This document shows, one piece after another, positions 1 through 11,800 of a stretch of 64,000 nucleotides of DNA (its first letter is position 1; every line of letters starts with the position of its first letter). The stretch lies in contig NC_056755.1 in the NCBI RefSeq assembly GCF_018687715.1, positions 23,157,501-23,221,500 on the forward strand, given 5' to 3'. This DNA is from Carya illinoinensis (lineage: Eukaryota; Streptophyta; Magnoliopsida; Fagales; Juglandaceae). The position numbers were made by a program, and so were the translations under genes. The notes beneath the pieces are model-generated. The model worked only from the letters and a program-made list of their open reading frames with translations. It was not told where the DNA came from and did no database searches.

Positions 1-1831
1 TCTGCATTTGACTTTGATGTTATTTGTTTGCAGGCCTTTAATGCACTCAAGGAGAAGCTAATTTCAGCACCAATTGTGATTGTGCCTGATTGGAGTCAAC
101 CTTTTGAAGTTATGTGCGATGCAAGTGACTTTGCAATTGGAGTAGTGTTGGGGCAAAGGCGAGACAAGCTGTTTAGAGCCATCTATTATGCAAGCCGGAC
201 ATTGAATGAAGCTCAGTTGAATTATACGACAACTGAGAAGGAGATGCTTGCTGTAGTGTTTGCTTGTGACAAATTTTGGTCATACCTCATTGGTACAAAG
301 GTGATAGTGTTCACTGATCATGCAGCACTTCGCTATTTATTTGGCATGAAGGGTGCTAAGCCAAGGCTAATTCGTTGGATCCTCCTTCTTCAAGAATTTG
401 ATTTGGAGATTCGAGACAAGAAAGGAAGTGAAAATTTAGTGGCTGACCATCTCTCTCGATTAGAGCAAGAGGAAGAAAGACCAAATTCAGTAGTCCAAGA
501 GGCATTCCCTGATGAGCAGTTGTTTGCATGTGAGATCAAGCTTCCGTGGTATGCTGATATTGTTAACTATCTAGCTTGTAAAGTTTTACCACCTGATCTT
601 ACTTACCATCAACGTAAGAAATTTTTGCATGATGTGAATTATTATCTGTGGGATGAGTCTTTGTTGTTCAAAAGATGCCCTGATCAAATCATTAGAAGAT
701 GTGTGCCAGAAGAAGAGATGCAAGACATCCTCCATCATTGCCATTCATCATCATATGGATGACACTTTGGAGCCACCCGTACAACAGCTAAGGTACTTCA
801 AAGTGGGTTCTATTGGCCTTCTATTTTTCGTGATAGTTACACTTTGGTGAAAACTTGTAACCGGTGCTAACGTATGGGAAATATTTCAAGGCGTCATGAG
901 TTACCACTGAAAGGTATCTTAGAAGTTGAGTTGTTTGATGTTTGGGGAATAGATTTTATGGGGCCTTTTCCTTCTTCTTTTGGTTTTGCTTATATCTTAT
1001 TAGCAGTTGACTATGTGTCAAAATGGGTGGAAGCAATTGCTACAACAACAAATGATGCAAAGGTAGTGCTCAAATTTCTGCACAATAATATATTCACAAG
1101 ATTTGGCACTCCACGAGCTATTATTAGTGATGAAGGGACTCACTTTTGCAACAAGTTGTTTGAGAATCTTCTTTCTAAATATGGTGTGAAGCACAAGATA
1201 GCACTTGCTTACCATCCTCAAACTAATGGTCAAGCTGAAATTTCAAATAGAGAGATCAAGAACATCCTTGAAAAGACGGTCAAAATCAATAGAAAGGATT
1301 GGGCGAAGAAGCTTGATGATGCTTTGTGGGCATACCGTACAGCCTTTAAAACACCTATCGGGATGTCTCCATACCGATTAGTGTTTGGAAAGGCATGTCA
1401 TCTTCCTGTAGAGTTGGAGCATAGAGCTTATTGGGCTGTAAAAAAGTTTAATTTTGATTTGAAGGCAGCAGGTGAAAAGCGATTTTTTCAATTGAATGAG
1501 ATGGAAGAGTTCCGGAATGATGCATATGAAAATGCAAAGATCTATAAAGAAAAGACGAAGAAGTGGCATGACAAACAGATTCTTAGGCGAGAGTTTGCTC
1601 CAGGACAACAAGTTTTACTCTTCAATTCATGACTCAAAACTCTTTCCAGGAAAGTTGAAATCAAGATGGACGGGTCCTTATACAATTCATGAAGTTTTCT
1701 CTTTTGGAGCAGTAGATTTGAAGGACAAGACTGGGAATATTTTCAGAGTTAATGGTCAGAGATTGAAGCACTACTATGGAGAGCAAATGGAGAGGAACTA
1801 TGCATTTATTCCTCTTGGAGATCCTAATTGA
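1..1831 (+). pseudogene. Ty3/gypsy pol relic: RNase H and integrase (Athila/Tat-like)
   Basis: This is the 3' half of a Ty3/gypsy pol gene; reverse transcriptase lies off the left edge. An RNase H domain runs from about 60 to 480, with the CDASD start, the TEKEMLAV helix and the FTDHAAL strand. The integrase zinc-finger region follows at about 690-870, then the integrase core at about 920-1400 ([25 protein letters not shown]) and a C-terminal part with WTGPYTIHEV near 1670. The order RNase H then integrase is the gypsy order, and the wording of the integrase C terminus resembles the Athila/Tat lineage. In-frame stops fall at 760-762 (inside the zinc finger), 868-870 and 1630-1632. A one-base gain near 1640 moves the tail to another frame, ending at 1829-1831. 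The element is therefore inactive, but the stops are few, so the decay is moderate. Confidence 0.88.
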
Positions 1832-2823
1832 TGATGATTGAAAAGTCTGGCTGTAGACTTTAAAACAAGCGCTTATGGGAGGCAACCCATAGATCTATCT
1901 TTCATTCTTTCATTTATTTTATTATCTTTATTTATTTAAGTTTTAATAAATTGGTTTTTGATGCAAGTTTATTTAGCATGAATAAAGAGCTGAAAAATTC
2001 TAATACGCGGAAGGTTCACCATGAAACTAGGGAAGTTCCTTTATTTCTTCAATCCTTTTTACTTTTGCATCACAATGAGGACATTGTTTAGTTTAAGTTT
2101 GGGGGTGTAAACTCCTATAATCATTTGATCCTCTTGTTTTCTAAGTCTTGGGTTGTTGATGGGTTGTTTGATTCTCTTACCAAGCATGCATTGGAGTAAG
2201 ATTGAATTCTCTATGACTCTAAAATTTGTGATTGAAGATGGTTTTGAGAAAAATTTTCAAAAATTTCTTTTATGTCAAGTGAAGTTTTGGGGGTACTTTG
2301 GTTTAAATCTTTGACCTTGAACACAATTGAGCACATAGTCATTTTTCTCTTATTCCATTTTGCTTATAAAGAGAAGAAGTTGAATTAATTGAAAGAGGGA
2401 GGTTCGATTTTGCTTTGCTCTAGAATCCGTTGATGGGTCCTTGAGGCGAAATCTTAGTTGAGACCAAATATTAGAGAAATGATCTAGGCATTTCTTTGGC
2501 ATAACCAAAAAGCTTTCCCAGCCGTCCTAAATGTCATGCCATCATTACATGGTGTGTTTTCATAGTCAACCCCCTTGAGCCTTCATAAGCCTTTATTTAT
2601 TCTTTGAACTACATAAACCATGCCAGCTCTAAGCCTGAAAAACAATGAATCTACCTTTGATAGTTTGAGAAAATACTTTGGTGGAGAGTTACATTTAAAA
2701 GAGAAAAATTGGTTTCATGATGAACCGTATTATGTTTGCTTTGTTTGATCAAAGAAGAAGAAGAAAAAGAAGAAGAAAGGAAGTGATCGAAAAAAAAAAG
2801 AAAAAAAAGAAAGGAAGTGACTG

Positions 2824-2860
<37 letters not shown>

Positions 2861-3515
2861 TCACTAAGCGGAGTGTGAATTACCTCATATTGTGTTAAGG
2901 GAATTGTTGGTATTAAATCAGTGATTACAGCAATAATAATGCCACAAGTATGAGCATATTGCCAAGAAAGAGCTATGATTTGAATCATGTGGGTTTCTCT
3001 TTTAATGTTCTTTTCACTAAGTATTTTTCCAGTTTGATTTGATTTCCCATATCCAGTTCTTTCTTAACCCTCACCCTGTGGCCTATCATTACAACCTTAT
3101 TAAAGACCTTTTGATCTCTGATTTTGGTGTTGACTACATTAGTGGAGAGGATTTCTGAAAATTGGACTTATGGGGTTAAGTTTTAAGAGAATTCTTCTGA
3201 TTTTGGTTGTTCTACTTTTATCTGAGTTTGCATGTGGTTTGAGGTTAAATTGACTATATCACACACACACTCAAGGTCTTAGCTTTAGGTTGAAGTAAAT
3301 GCCTAACTCTTGCCTGAAAAATTGTAAAATTTTTTATTGATTTTCCTGCCATCTTTGATGTTAAAAGAGTAAGATACTAGAGGTGAAATCTAAATTCATA
3401 AAAGCTTGGTGAGTGATGATACTTCTCTTTCGGGTCGAGTCGATATTGCCTAAACTATCATTTGCTTTTCTTTTTGTTTGAGGACAAACAAAGTTGTAAG
3501 TTTGGGGGTATTTGG
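1832..3515 (+). mobile_element. 3' non-coding internal region of the Athila/Tat-like element
   Basis: Between the end of integrase and the LTR lie about 1.7 kb without a recognisable domain. Long 3' spacers are usual in the Athila/Tat lineage, sometimes with an env-like frame, and none is visible here. A purine-rich low-complexity block (AAGAAG, then a long A run) occupies about 2753-2859. Two polypurine-tract-like stretches with AAGTTTGGGGGT occur, one near 2094-2106 and one at 3498-3510 directly before the LTR. Confidence 0.6.
3498..3515 (+). other. Polypurine tract before the 3' LTR
   Basis: The stretch AAGTTTGGGGGTATTTGG sits immediately 5' of TGACTTGC. In gypsy elements this site primes plus-strand DNA synthesis. 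It is interrupted by thymines, so the exact tract is uncertain. Confidence 0.55.
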
Positions 3516-4756
3516 TGACTTGCAAAATTTCATATTGCAGATTTTACAAGTTCGCTCGAGTGAATTCAGGCAGATTCAAACGCTCGACTGCCGCTCGACA
3601 GGGAGCTCGAGCGGGTTGCTGAAAAATAAAGATTGCTCGAGCGGAGACATTGGCCGCTCGAGCGAAATCAGGCAGAGTCGAACGCTCGATGTGCGCTCGA
3701 CACCCTGCTCGAGCGAACATCGTATTTTCACAGATTTAAGGTTTTCCGTCGTCTCACCATATAAAAAGCAATTTTTCACTCTAGGGCCGCGAATTTTGAC
3801 TGGAGAACACTTCTTGGGACAGAAAAACATAGCCAGAGGGATTCAAATCATCTGTTTTGGAGAGGGAATTCTAATTATTGCACGTACGTTGGAATCATAC
3901 ACGAGCACGGATGGGAGAAAAGCGTTGAATCGTTCCCTTGAGCTTTTGAAGACGATTTGCGGCTGCAAGGAGGATTTTTCAGTGTTTATTTTCTTCCAAT
4001 CTTCTCATAACAATTATGGTGAATTCGTTTATGTTGAATTCAATTTCTAGTATGAGCTAAATTTACTTTATTCTAGGAAAACGATGTAACCTATTTCCAA
4101 ACTATGCTTGTTTGTCTATGTTAATTTAATGCAATTCTCTCTTTGTTTATCTGATTTATTCTGAGTTTATTGCTTCTAATTAACTGGCCATTGATTAGAT
4201 GATAATTAATCTTGTGATTTGCTATCGAAAGAGGGAATCATAGGGTAGATCTTGGATATTTCAGCATAAGTAAGTATAGAGATCGAAAGACTTGTATGAA
4301 CCTATGTAGTAATTAAATCTTTGGTCTTATTGCGTCCTTGATTATTGAATTTGCATATTCTTGTGTGAATTGATAACCAAGAGTCAATGACAATTGACTA
4401 TCGAAAGAGGCTTTTGGATGATTTAGAGATTTGCTAATAGACAAAAGAGATTTAAATTAAGTTAGCTGGATGAGAAAAGCATAGTGAAGAATTAGGTGAA
4501 ATCGATTTCCTAGAAGTTTTCATCCCCATTAAGTTGATCTTCGAACATCAGCTTTATTTCCTTTGCATATTTCTCTTTGAGTCGATTTTTGTTTAAATTG
4601 CAACTACAAAAATCTTAGTGATTCCTCTAGATAAAATCAAGTTTAGTATAATTTTGGTATTTGGCAAACGTAAGGTACCAATCCTTGAGGACGATACTCT
4701 TCTTATTACTTTACTATAAAACTACGATACTGTGCACTTGCAGTTTTGCACCGGTC
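3516..4756 (+). repeat. 3' LTR of the Athila/Tat-like element
   Basis: This is an LTR of about 1.24 kb that starts at TG after the polypurine tract and ends near GGTCA at 4756. The end is inferred from the conserved-looking tail (GAGGACGATACTC, then TGTGCACTTGC) and from the GTTAGTTTTTGG that follows, which resembles the start of the primer site of this lineage. The U3 part carries two CTCGAG-rich units at 3553-3717. The 190-residue open frame at 3478-4050 lies inside the LTR and shows no protein-family signature. No second copy of this LTR lies in the window, so both ends are approximate. Confidence 0.65.
3553..3717 (+). repeat. Two ~63-bp CTCGAG-rich direct repeats in LTR U3
   Basis: Units at 3553-3614 and 3655-3717 share the order CGCTCGAG, CAGGCAGA, AACGCTCGA, CGCTCGACA and GCTCGAGCG, at an offset of 102 bp. 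A further GCTCGAGCGG lies between them at 3635-3644. Dense palindromic CTCGAG sites in U3 could be regulatory; that is inference. Confidence 0.75.
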
Positions 4757-5143
4757 AGTTAGTTTTTGGATAGTATTCTAGCCTTGTTAGTTAAGTTACA
4801 CGAGTTACTCGACGAACTTCCTCAATAGTGTATTTTGGTAATGTAAATACGGAGTTAAGTCTCCCATGTTTTTGAGATTATAGTCTTCTGAGATTGGTAC
4901 TAAAATCGTGGATGTTTATTTTTATTAAGTATGTTTGGATTACGATTTCACAATTTGAGATATTATAAGTTTGGTACATAGTATTGCTCAAAACAATTAT
5001 CCGTTGCAAATATTGCATAATGCTAGATGCATGTTAGGAACATTGCATCTTATATGTCATGAACGGGGGTAGGTAACCTTGTGTTGCTTATCCCGACATT
5101 TCGGATGTCCATCCAATTTTAAACGGAATCTGGGGGTATCACA
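4757..5143 (+). repeat. 3' part of a 5' LTR, second Ty3/gypsy element
   Basis: A segment ending in GGGGGTATCACA at 5143 lies directly before a tRNA-Met-type primer site, so it reads as the right end of a 5' LTR. Its left end was lost or fused to the Athila-type LTR around 4770. AT-rich sequence and GGGGGTAGGTAACC near 5065 resemble gypsy LTR 3' ends. Confidence 0.55.
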
Positions 5144-5146
5144 GGG

Positions 5147-5158
5147 TGGTATCAAAGC
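5147..5158 (+). other. Primer binding site, tRNA-Met type
   Basis: TGGTATCAAAGC differs by one base from TGGTATCAGAGC, the usual complement of the 3' end of plant initiator tRNA-Met. It lies 3 bases after the LTR end CA, the expected position. Confidence 0.75.
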
Positions 5159-7050
5159 AATACGTCACTGGATTGTAAATCCATATGTCCCTAGGAAATC
5201 CACCAAATACTAGACTTGAGATTTTAGTCTTCATTGAGTTTGAATTTCTTGAACTATAAGAGATAATACGTGATTTTTATAATTACACTCGTGTGCTTCG
5301 AGAAATGACACATGACTCTTGGCAGGATACCTTGGAACCCTGAGAGAGACATCGATCAGGAAATTCAGAGTCACTCAATGGATGGAGGATTGGTTGAAGT
5401 TGTACGCCTTCTAACTGACATACTTAGACATCAGCAACAGTAGCAAGTGCACTTACCCATTAGATTGTAAGCTGTCACTCAGAGAGACACAGATACTAAC
5501 TCTCTAGGAACTAAAAGAGCTAGCATCATCACTAGTATTTTACTAGGACCTCTATATTGTTAAGCTTAATTGAGTTTGATTGGATTGCAATTGATGGTAT
5601 TAGTGCATTACTGTTATTTTGGGTAATGACAAGTTATTGAGGTTTGTAATTTGTACGTTGTTGGATTTAAGTGAGTCCCTATTGTTGGTGATTGTGGTTT
5701 TGCACGAGAGTTCAGTTCGGAAGCTGAATTGTTACCCAGTTGATAAGAGTAATAATTCTCACTAGGAGTATTATTGTTAATACCAGTATAGATACAGTAT
5801 ACCTTTCATTAGTATGAGGAAGGGTATTAAAGGTTGAGGAATTGTATTCTGTGTATTTGGGGTTTATTTTGATTGTGAGGATGCAATGGAATTTGTGTTT
5901 GGAAGAGTAAAGTGTTTGAGGAAAGCATTGGCCTTAGTATGATTCACTTATGATAGTAGTTTTATCTTGCAGCAATTAAATATTTTTTCGTGAAGCACTA
6001 TGTTTGTGGGGACATAGATCACCCTTATATTGGAGACAAATATATGGAAAGTAAAATCTTGGTCTTGAGGACTTACGTGAACAATATGAACGAATCCTTT
6101 CGTTTAGAGTCAAATTAAGAGGTAGCTCATGGTGGATAGAAGAGCTATGCCAATCATAAGAGAGAAAGTCTTGAGTTTAGATTAATAGCTGATCGTTTAT
6201 CAAGGTACCACAAAGGAACAATTCATTGTGATTATGGAGTAGGCTAGTCCTAGGCAAATAGGATTCCTTGAGGAAATAGAGAAAGTGAATTCAGTTTTGT
6301 ATGTATTAAATTCTTCCAAATTGAATTGGGTGAATACTTGAAGTTTTAGATTTAGAGAGTATACCGGTATGACTTGACCTACTTTGTGGAAGGGTTCTAG
6401 TACAATTTTGATTAGAGTGAGAGAGTTAAGGAATGGCAGAATTTAGTGGTGTATATATATATCTATGGTGAATAACTCTTTGAGCGGTAAGGAAAGTAGT
6501 GATTTCACTTAGGAAAGGATTTAGTATCCTAGAAGGTTAGTCTAGAACTAGTTAAGTTTAGGCAATGACCTTTGTGATCGTTATAGATATGATTAGTGTG
6601 GACTACGAGAGGAAGGAGTTACCTCTTGAAGAACGTTACCCACCGCTTCACTTGACTACGCAGTTAGACCTGGATAGCTTCAAAGCGAGGATAGGACGAG
6701 ATGGAGTTGAGTCCAGCAAAGCAGCAAAAGAGGGTCAAGAGCCTGCAGCTGTCAACACTGAGCCCGCAACTTCAAGATCATCTATGTTATCAACTCACCA
6801 CAGACGTTAGCTAGTAGAGGGTCAGGAGCCAAAAAATGGCGATAATGTCATTTCGACAATGTGGTTTATGATTAAGAGGACAACATGTTCTACTACTTAC
6901 CCCAACACGCCATGCAGTCGGACATCGATGCACCTCCACCGGATACAACCAATGATGATACATCCAGTGATAGACAGTCGTTTAGGTAAGCAACATCTTC
7001 TATTGACTATGTTTTATGTTTGTACTTGCGTTGATCTCGAGGACAAAATC
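5159..7050 (+). mobile_element. Decayed internal region of a tRNA-Met-primed gypsy element
   Basis: About 1.9 kb separates primer site and polypurine tract, far less than a full gag-pol, so most of the coding region is deleted. A gag-like start may survive near 5370-5460, where a glutamine-rich run after a LEU-rich helix is readable with stops. Open frames at 6565-6810 (81 residues) and 6859-7140 show no domain I recognise. I cannot name pol domains here with confidence. Confidence 0.5.
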
Positions 7051-7070
7051 TTTTTTTTAGGAGGGAAGGA
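7051..7070 (+). other. Polypurine tract before the 3' LTR
   Basis: A T run followed by AGGAGGGAAGGA lies directly before TGTAACAGCCCG, the typical junction of polypurine tract and LTR in plant gypsy elements. Confidence 0.75.
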
Positions 7071-8786
7071 TGTAACAGCCCGCTATGAATTCAATGGTAG
7101 AATTTCTATAGACTTTAGAATCCTCATGAAAAATCCATAAATTTTCATGAATTGACTAATTGCAAAAGTTTTAATCTGTCAACATAGTCAGTATTATAAC
7201 TCACTATGGTGCTAGAAATGCGATTTTAATTGTTTGAAGTAGTTAGAAGTATCAGAATACGTTATGGTGTACGCCACTAGACTCATTTAATTATTTATGA
7301 TTTTATAGCGCAATAACTCATTTTCATAATTCCGAACGAAACGACTGTTTAAAACTGTGAAATTATTTTTAAGGCCACTTCGGGTTGAGTTTTGGTAAAC
7401 AATTTTCACTATAGGTTTATATGAATATTTATAATTTTTTGGTACTAAGTTTATTATACATTTTTTGGAGTGAAAAGTAACCTCAATAAGCATACTAAAT
7501 TCAGTGTTTTCAAAATCACAGTGTGGAATGTCCGAGTTAGGTTAGAGAAGTTTTATTTCAACACTTGGCAAGATCTTAGCCACACATAGTGAATAGTATT
7601 TGACACTTGGCACAAAGAGGAACCATTAGATGGATTTGTGAAGGAAATCAAGGTGTAAGATCATGCTACCTAAGCAAAGCTTTTTTTTATCTGATCTACC
7701 AAGTTGAGCCAGATCAAAGAAGGTTTAGTGAAACCCTAAATGGTTGGAATCCAGTTGAAATCTCAAAAGTTTGGTTGAAACCAAAACCCTAAACGGTTTC
7801 CCCAAACCCTAAAGTTGGCCTTCAAATCCTTTTTTATTCAATTTCTAGCATTGTGTTTAATCACTTGATTAAATCACTTCCACATGATATTAAGTTCTCA
7901 AATTCTTGTTTTGACATCATTATCCAACCTTTTAAACCTTCAAAATTTGATTGGGCCAAGAAAAATTAGATTTGGGCTTGATAGCATCTCAAACCCTAAC
8001 CAAATCCCCTTTAAACCCCAAATTGAAGTGCACTTGGTTGAGGCCCACCAAGGCCCATGAATTTGGCCACCTTAACAAAGCTTCTTGAAGAAGTTTCCTT
8101 CCCCACATGGCAGACCATCCACTACCCTTGGCTGCACCCAATAGGGCCTTGATGTGAAGGATAATACATCTCATCAACCTCCATCCCTTATAGCTTCTGC
8201 AGGCAGTCCTTTGCCTCTCACTATTCTCCACTTTATGTCACATAGCCACCTCCAATCAAGGGTCATTCAAGTCCATATCTTCCCCATCCAGTATTCTTGA
8301 GTCGTGCAAGACACACTTCCTTCCCTTTCATCACTTCTTCACCCCGTTCTTAGAGAGAAACTCAAAATATCTTTCTAGGTAGATTTCTGTGTCTTTTTGT
8401 GTAGACCTTTTCAACCCTTTGTAGTATTTTCACATGATGATTCTTTCATAAAATTTGTTCCACTTTGAGTTTATTTCCATATATATATTATTCATCTCAT
8501 TACATGTTCATTTGATTGGTCAAAAGTATTTTTAACCACGAAAAGGTCATTCTAAGCATAAAACTGGAGAGTATGTTATGTTTTGGAGTTTTTGACTGAG
8601 TTAATGGACATATCTTGGTCCAAAAATTTTTTGGAGTGTTGTTAGCATATGTTTATGAGTTTCCATTGAGGTTTTGTTGCATGAATAAAGTTTTTGATGA
8701 TAGATTTTCTTAGATCTAGAAACTTGAAAACTGGAAGTGGAAAAACAGTTTTTGTTTGGAGAAAGTTTAAATATTTCGTGGTTTGA
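7071..8786 (+). repeat. Long gypsy 3' LTR, left part (split by a LINE)
   Basis: The LTR starts TGTAACAGCCCG. It shares long stretches with 55313-57200 in the same orientation, for example the stretch around GGTTAGAGAAGTTTTAT and the AATCACTTGATTAAATCACTTCC block, and with 15690-16490 in inverted orientation. It is interrupted at 8786 by an L1 LINE and resumes at 14612 after the duplicated target site. Short open frames inside it (7607-7792, 8601-8830) are not genes. Confidence 0.8.
8768..8786. repeat. Left target-site duplication of the LINE (19 bp)
   Basis: TAAATATTTCGTGGTTTGA occurs here and again at 14612-14630. The flanking bases differ, so the repeat is exactly 19 bp, a normal length for L1 target duplications. 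Confidence 0.92.
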
Positions 8787-8804
8787 GAAGGAAACCATTT
8801 CATT

Positions 8805-11800
8805 TCATAGAGGAGGCTCATTACGAGCAATACAGATTAAGTCATCCAAAATGACTCTTTTGATTACAGCAGGGCCATCTTCCAGCCAAACTACTTCACT
8901 AGCCACATTAACAGCTAGTTTTGCAGCAATGTGTGCACCTACATTAGCACTCCTGTGAACAAAATCTAAGACCCACTCTGGATTAGCTGCCATGACATGT
9001 TGCAGGTCCTCTATCACCTGTCCTAACCAAGAGCTGTCCTCTTGATTTGAATTCACCGCATCTACAACGTTTTTGGCATCCCCTTCAAAGCATACTTATG
9101 ACAGACCAAGCTCAAGACATAACACCATTGCTCTTTGAAGGGCGTAGCACTCAGCTTGGAAAGCTGATTGGATGTTCTCTCTAGGTGCAACCAGACATCC
9201 CAACAATTCTCCTTCAGAATCCCTTACTACTACTCCCAAACCCATACTTCCTTTGTCTTGATCAAAAGCTGCATCGAAGTTAACTTTAGAAAAAGGCCAA
9301 TCCGGGGGTTTCCAAGTCTGCCTCACACCATCTGCTTGTGTTCTTTTTGTTCTATCCTTCCCTCCTGACTGTGCTTCCTTATACATTGCTTGTTCAAACA
9401 AAGCCTTAGCAACAATCAAACTAGGAGAATGAAAGGTTTCCTGAAAAACCAGTCCATTCCTTCTTGTCCATAGCTGGTAAAAAATTACTGCTGCCAGTTC
9501 CAATTCTTCTTGGTTCAGCCTCACTACCATTTCTTCCCACAACAACTGGAAGTCATTGAAGCACCTTTTCCACTTACTGAAAGAGTGAAGCCTCCCCACA
9601 CATCGGCTGCTGCAGGACACTCCCAGATCACATGCACTTCAGTTTCAGGTTCCCTCAGACAGATTGGACACAAACTGCTTTCCACTATGTTCTTTCTAAA
9701 AAGTTTATCTCTAGTTGGCAGGATCCTACTAATACATTTCCATATCAGCATCTTTACCTTACTTGGGACCTTGAGGCCCCACATTTTCCTCCACATACCA
9801 CTGATTGACCCACCTGAGGACGTATCCCCTGAGTTTCTTCTCTGCATTGTAGTTTCTAGGAAGTAGGCACTTTTGACTGAGAATGTTCCTTTTACTGAAG
9901 CTGCCCAAATCCTCTTGTCACTTGCTCCTTTACTGCTCAGAGGAATAGATAGGATCATTTCTGCTTCATCTTCCCTGAAAACTGTCTCCACCACTTCTTT
10001 TCTCCATGATTTAGTAGCCACATCTATCAGAGTTTCCACCTTTGCTTCACTGCCAAGAGTATTCATAGGAGACTGAACTTGAAAGGATACAAGTCGAGGT
10101 AACCACTTATCTTTCCAAATGCTGATGCTCTTACCATTTCCCACCCTCCATACCATGCCCTTCTTAACCAACTTCAAGCTCGACCATAGACTTCTCCACA
10201 TAAAAGATGGAGACCCTTTTAGCTTTGCATCCAACAGGTCACACTCTTGAAAATACTTTTGCTTGAAAACCCGAGCAACCAACAGATCTGGTTCCTTTAT
10301 AAACCTCCACAGCTGCTTTGCTAGTAGTGCTTTGTTGAAGGAACTAAGGTCTCTATAGCCTAATCCCCCTTGGTTTTTCACTGAGCTCAGAAAGCACCAG
10401 CTCTTCCAATGTATGCCCCTCCCTTCTCTTTTATGGCTCCACCAAAATCTTGCCAACATAGCTTCAATCTCCTTTAGTAGCATAACTGGTAGCTTAAAAA
10501 CACTCATAGCATATGCAGGAATTGCCTGTAATACACTTTTAATCAATACTTCCTTGCCTGCGGATGAAAGAAATTTTGTTTTCCAGCTATTTATTTTCTT
10601 CCATATCTTCTCTTTCAAGCTCCTAAAAGAGTTATACTTAGACCTTCCAACCACTGTAGGGAGTCCTAAATATCTGTTATAATCATTGCATCTTGAACCA
10701 TTGATCTGTTGTAGGATGAACTCTCTTGTTTCACCTCTTGTGTTGGAGCTAAAGAATACACTGTTCTTTTCTTTGTTTAGTGTTTGACCTGATGCTTGCT
10801 CATATAGAGCCAAGAGTCCCCGAATTCTGTACCACTCCACTATCTTTGCTCTGCAGAAAATAACACAGTCATCTGCAAAGAGAAGGTGATTGATTCTTAT
10901 TCCTCCCCTCATTACATCAACTCCTTTAATCATGCCTCTCGATTCAGCTAGCTGTAGTAGATTACTGAGACCTTCAACACATAATAAGAATAAGTAGGGT
11001 GACAAGGGATCACCTTGCCTTAGTCCTCTTGTGGGAATGATTGTCTCTCCTAGCTGTCCATTGATGATAACTGAATATGAGACTGATCTGACACATGTCA
11101 TCAACAAATTCAACCATCTCTGCCCAAAACCCAATTTTAGTAACACAGCCTCTAAGAAATCCCACTCAACCCTGTCATAGGCTTTCGACATATCTAACTT
11201 GATTGTCATGACACCCTCTTTACCCTTTTTCCTTTGTTGCATTGAATGAAGGACCTCAAAAGCCACCATTATGTTATCAGTTATCATCCTCTTGGGTATA
11301 AAGGCACTTTGATTCCTTGATATCACCTTGTCGAGCATGCCTTTCATTCTATTTGCCATAACCTTCGAGATCAGCTTGTAAAACACATTACACAGAGATA
11401 TAGGTCTAAATTCATGTACTGAGGTGGGGGAATTAACCTTAGGGATTAAAGCAAGATGAGTGTGGTTTAACTCCCTTAGTAAAGTACCTAAGTTTAGGAA
11501 ATTCAGCACTGCTTGAGATACCTCCTTCCCAACTAGTCCCCAGTGTTCTTGAAAAAACCCTGCACTAAACCCATCAGGCCCTGGTGACTTGAGAGGAGAC
11601 ATTTGTTTGAGTGCCAGCTTCACTTCCTTATCTGTAAATACCCTTTCCAGCCTTAGACTCATCTCGGCTGTTAGTCTTGATTCCAGACCCTACAGGCTTT
11701 GCTCTATACTTGCTGGACTAGGATTTGTCGACTTGTATATCGCTTTGAAGTGGTTCTTAAAACTTGCAGCTACCTCTTTCTTCTCTCTCACTTATATTCC

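Noticed and set aside
3478..4050. 190-residue open frame, possible gene
   Set aside because: It starts in the internal region, runs over the polypurine tract into the LTR and has no domain.
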